Assembly: GCA_030019105.1 (NCBI GenBank)
Contig: JASEGY010000044.1
Coordinates: 1-14,519 of the forward strand
DNA length: 14,519 bases
DNA from: a bacterium
GTDB lineage: Bacteria; UBA9089; JASEGY01
Direction: 5' to 3'
Shown here: in pieces, positions 14,017 to 14,519 of the stretch
How positions within the stretch are numbered: the first letter of the stretch is position 1
How the letters are laid out: each line of letters starts with the position of its first letter
Notes under the pieces: generated by a model
Told to the model about the DNA's origin: nothing
Databases searched by the model: none
Seen by the model: the letters and a program-made list of their open reading frames with translations, nothing else
Position numbers and translations under genes: made by a program

Positions 14017-14500
14017 TCAGCAGTAAACAGTTACTCTCCATAGCCCGATAATTCCCAACCAAAATTTCACGATACGGTAAGTGCGGGAACTCAGGTACTT
14101 GCCTTCCCATAAATGGGACTATAGCAAGAATCGGAACAGATTCCTGAATTTTCTCAACCTGTATTTCGATCCTATCCCAGATTCTTCTTGGAAGAACAGA
14201 TACTGGTGCCCCGGTGTCTATTATCACTGGATAGAGGTCTGTCCATCCTTCTCTTGAGCAGTCCTGCACCGCTTTAAACTGCTCCTCAGTAAGTTTTAAC
14301 TGTTGTCGGACAAAATGTTTAAGGTCCCCTTTTGCCTCTCCTTTTTTATGAGGTGCCTTGCTCCACAAGACGATCTTTCCTTCCCATACAAAAAAGGCTA
14401 AAGTATCTCTTCCTTCCCTGAGCTCCATCTCCAACTTCTCAAAGATTCTCAATATTTCTTTTATCGTATCCTCTTCAAATTTAAGGGTAACTCTGGACAT
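13964..14500 (-). CDS. Retropepsin-like aspartic protease domain protein
   Basis: The 178-residue protein contains VIIDTGAPVSVLP at 92-104, the DTG-A/S-x-S-x-L-P signature of clan AA retropepsin-like proteases; D95 would be the catalytic aspartate, supplied once per chain and completed by dimerisation. A later strand, YREILVGNYRA (143-153), fits the second half of the fold. Residues 1-90 form a charged helical region with FFVWEGKIVLWSKAPHKKGEAKGD. The protein ends at LSIPQLAC, sooner than I would expect, so the C-terminus may be shortened. The start is uncertain: only a GAGAGG touching the ATG lies upstream, 19 bases from the window edge. It is probably a soluble intracellular protein. Whether it belongs with the VgrG cassette or is only a neighbour is unclear. 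Confidence 0.65.
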   Translation of the reverse strand: MSRVTLKFEEDTIKEILRIFEKLEMELREGRDTLAFFVWEGKIVLWSKAPHKKGEAKGDLKHFVRQQLKLTEEQFKAVQDCSREGWTDLYPVIIDTGAPVSVLPRRIWDRIEIQVEKIQESVPILAIVPFMGRQVPEFPHLPYREILVGNYRAMESNCLLLNGGGKLVTLLSIPQLAC

Positions 14501-14519
14501 CCTCTCAAATTAAGTTGGT

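Overview
Organism. The window looks like a chromosomal piece from an uncultivated Gram-negative bacterium, and I cannot place it to a phylum. An outer-membrane barrel remnant and a VgrG/Rhs cassette imply an outer membrane. An Asp23-AmaP-DUF2273 envelope gene set, better known from Gram-positives and some candidate phyla, sits beside them. Intergenic DNA is full of short inverted repeats of the kind common in repeat-rich environmental genomes. There are no tRNA or rRNA genes, no CRISPR array and no recognisable transposase.

Left part (1-3882), plus strand, mostly housekeeping. The first 42 bases hold the start of a divergent exported protein that runs off the edge. Then come a small SAP-like Cys-tailed protein, the S-adenosylmethionine decarboxylase SpeD with all its catalytic residues, and a three-helix MscS-type channel. 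Next is a broken outer-membrane protein gene with one clear frame change. The Asp23-family gene, AmaP and a DUF2273 membrane protein follow. A 318-base island of inverted repeats separates the Asp23 gene from amaP.

Boundary (3883-4188). A 295-base element bounded by a perfect 23-bp inverted repeat contains five smaller palindromes and no gene. It separates the plus-strand backbone from the minus-strand cassette. Its terminal sequence recurs in the window: four related copies of a motif starting GGCCTTG each lie downstream of a gene stop codon, in the same orientation relative to that gene. This is the most unusual sequence pattern I found.

Right part (4189-14500), one minus-strand cluster. 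In transcription order it holds a short retropepsin-like protein, an unrecognised beta-rich protein, VgrG, a TPR protein, a 1342-residue PAAR-like/Rhs protein with a variable C-terminal domain, and a beta-propeller (WD40-like) protein. The tight spacing (8 bp between VgrG and TPR, a 4-bp ATGA overlap between TPR and Rhs) suggests co-expression. The likely scheme is a type VI-type spike (VgrG) loaded, perhaps through the TPR protein, with a PAAR-tipped Rhs cocoon that carries a C-terminal toxin of unrecognised type. The beta-propeller gene sits where an immunity gene is expected. No structural secretion genes are present, so the machinery must be encoded elsewhere if it exists.
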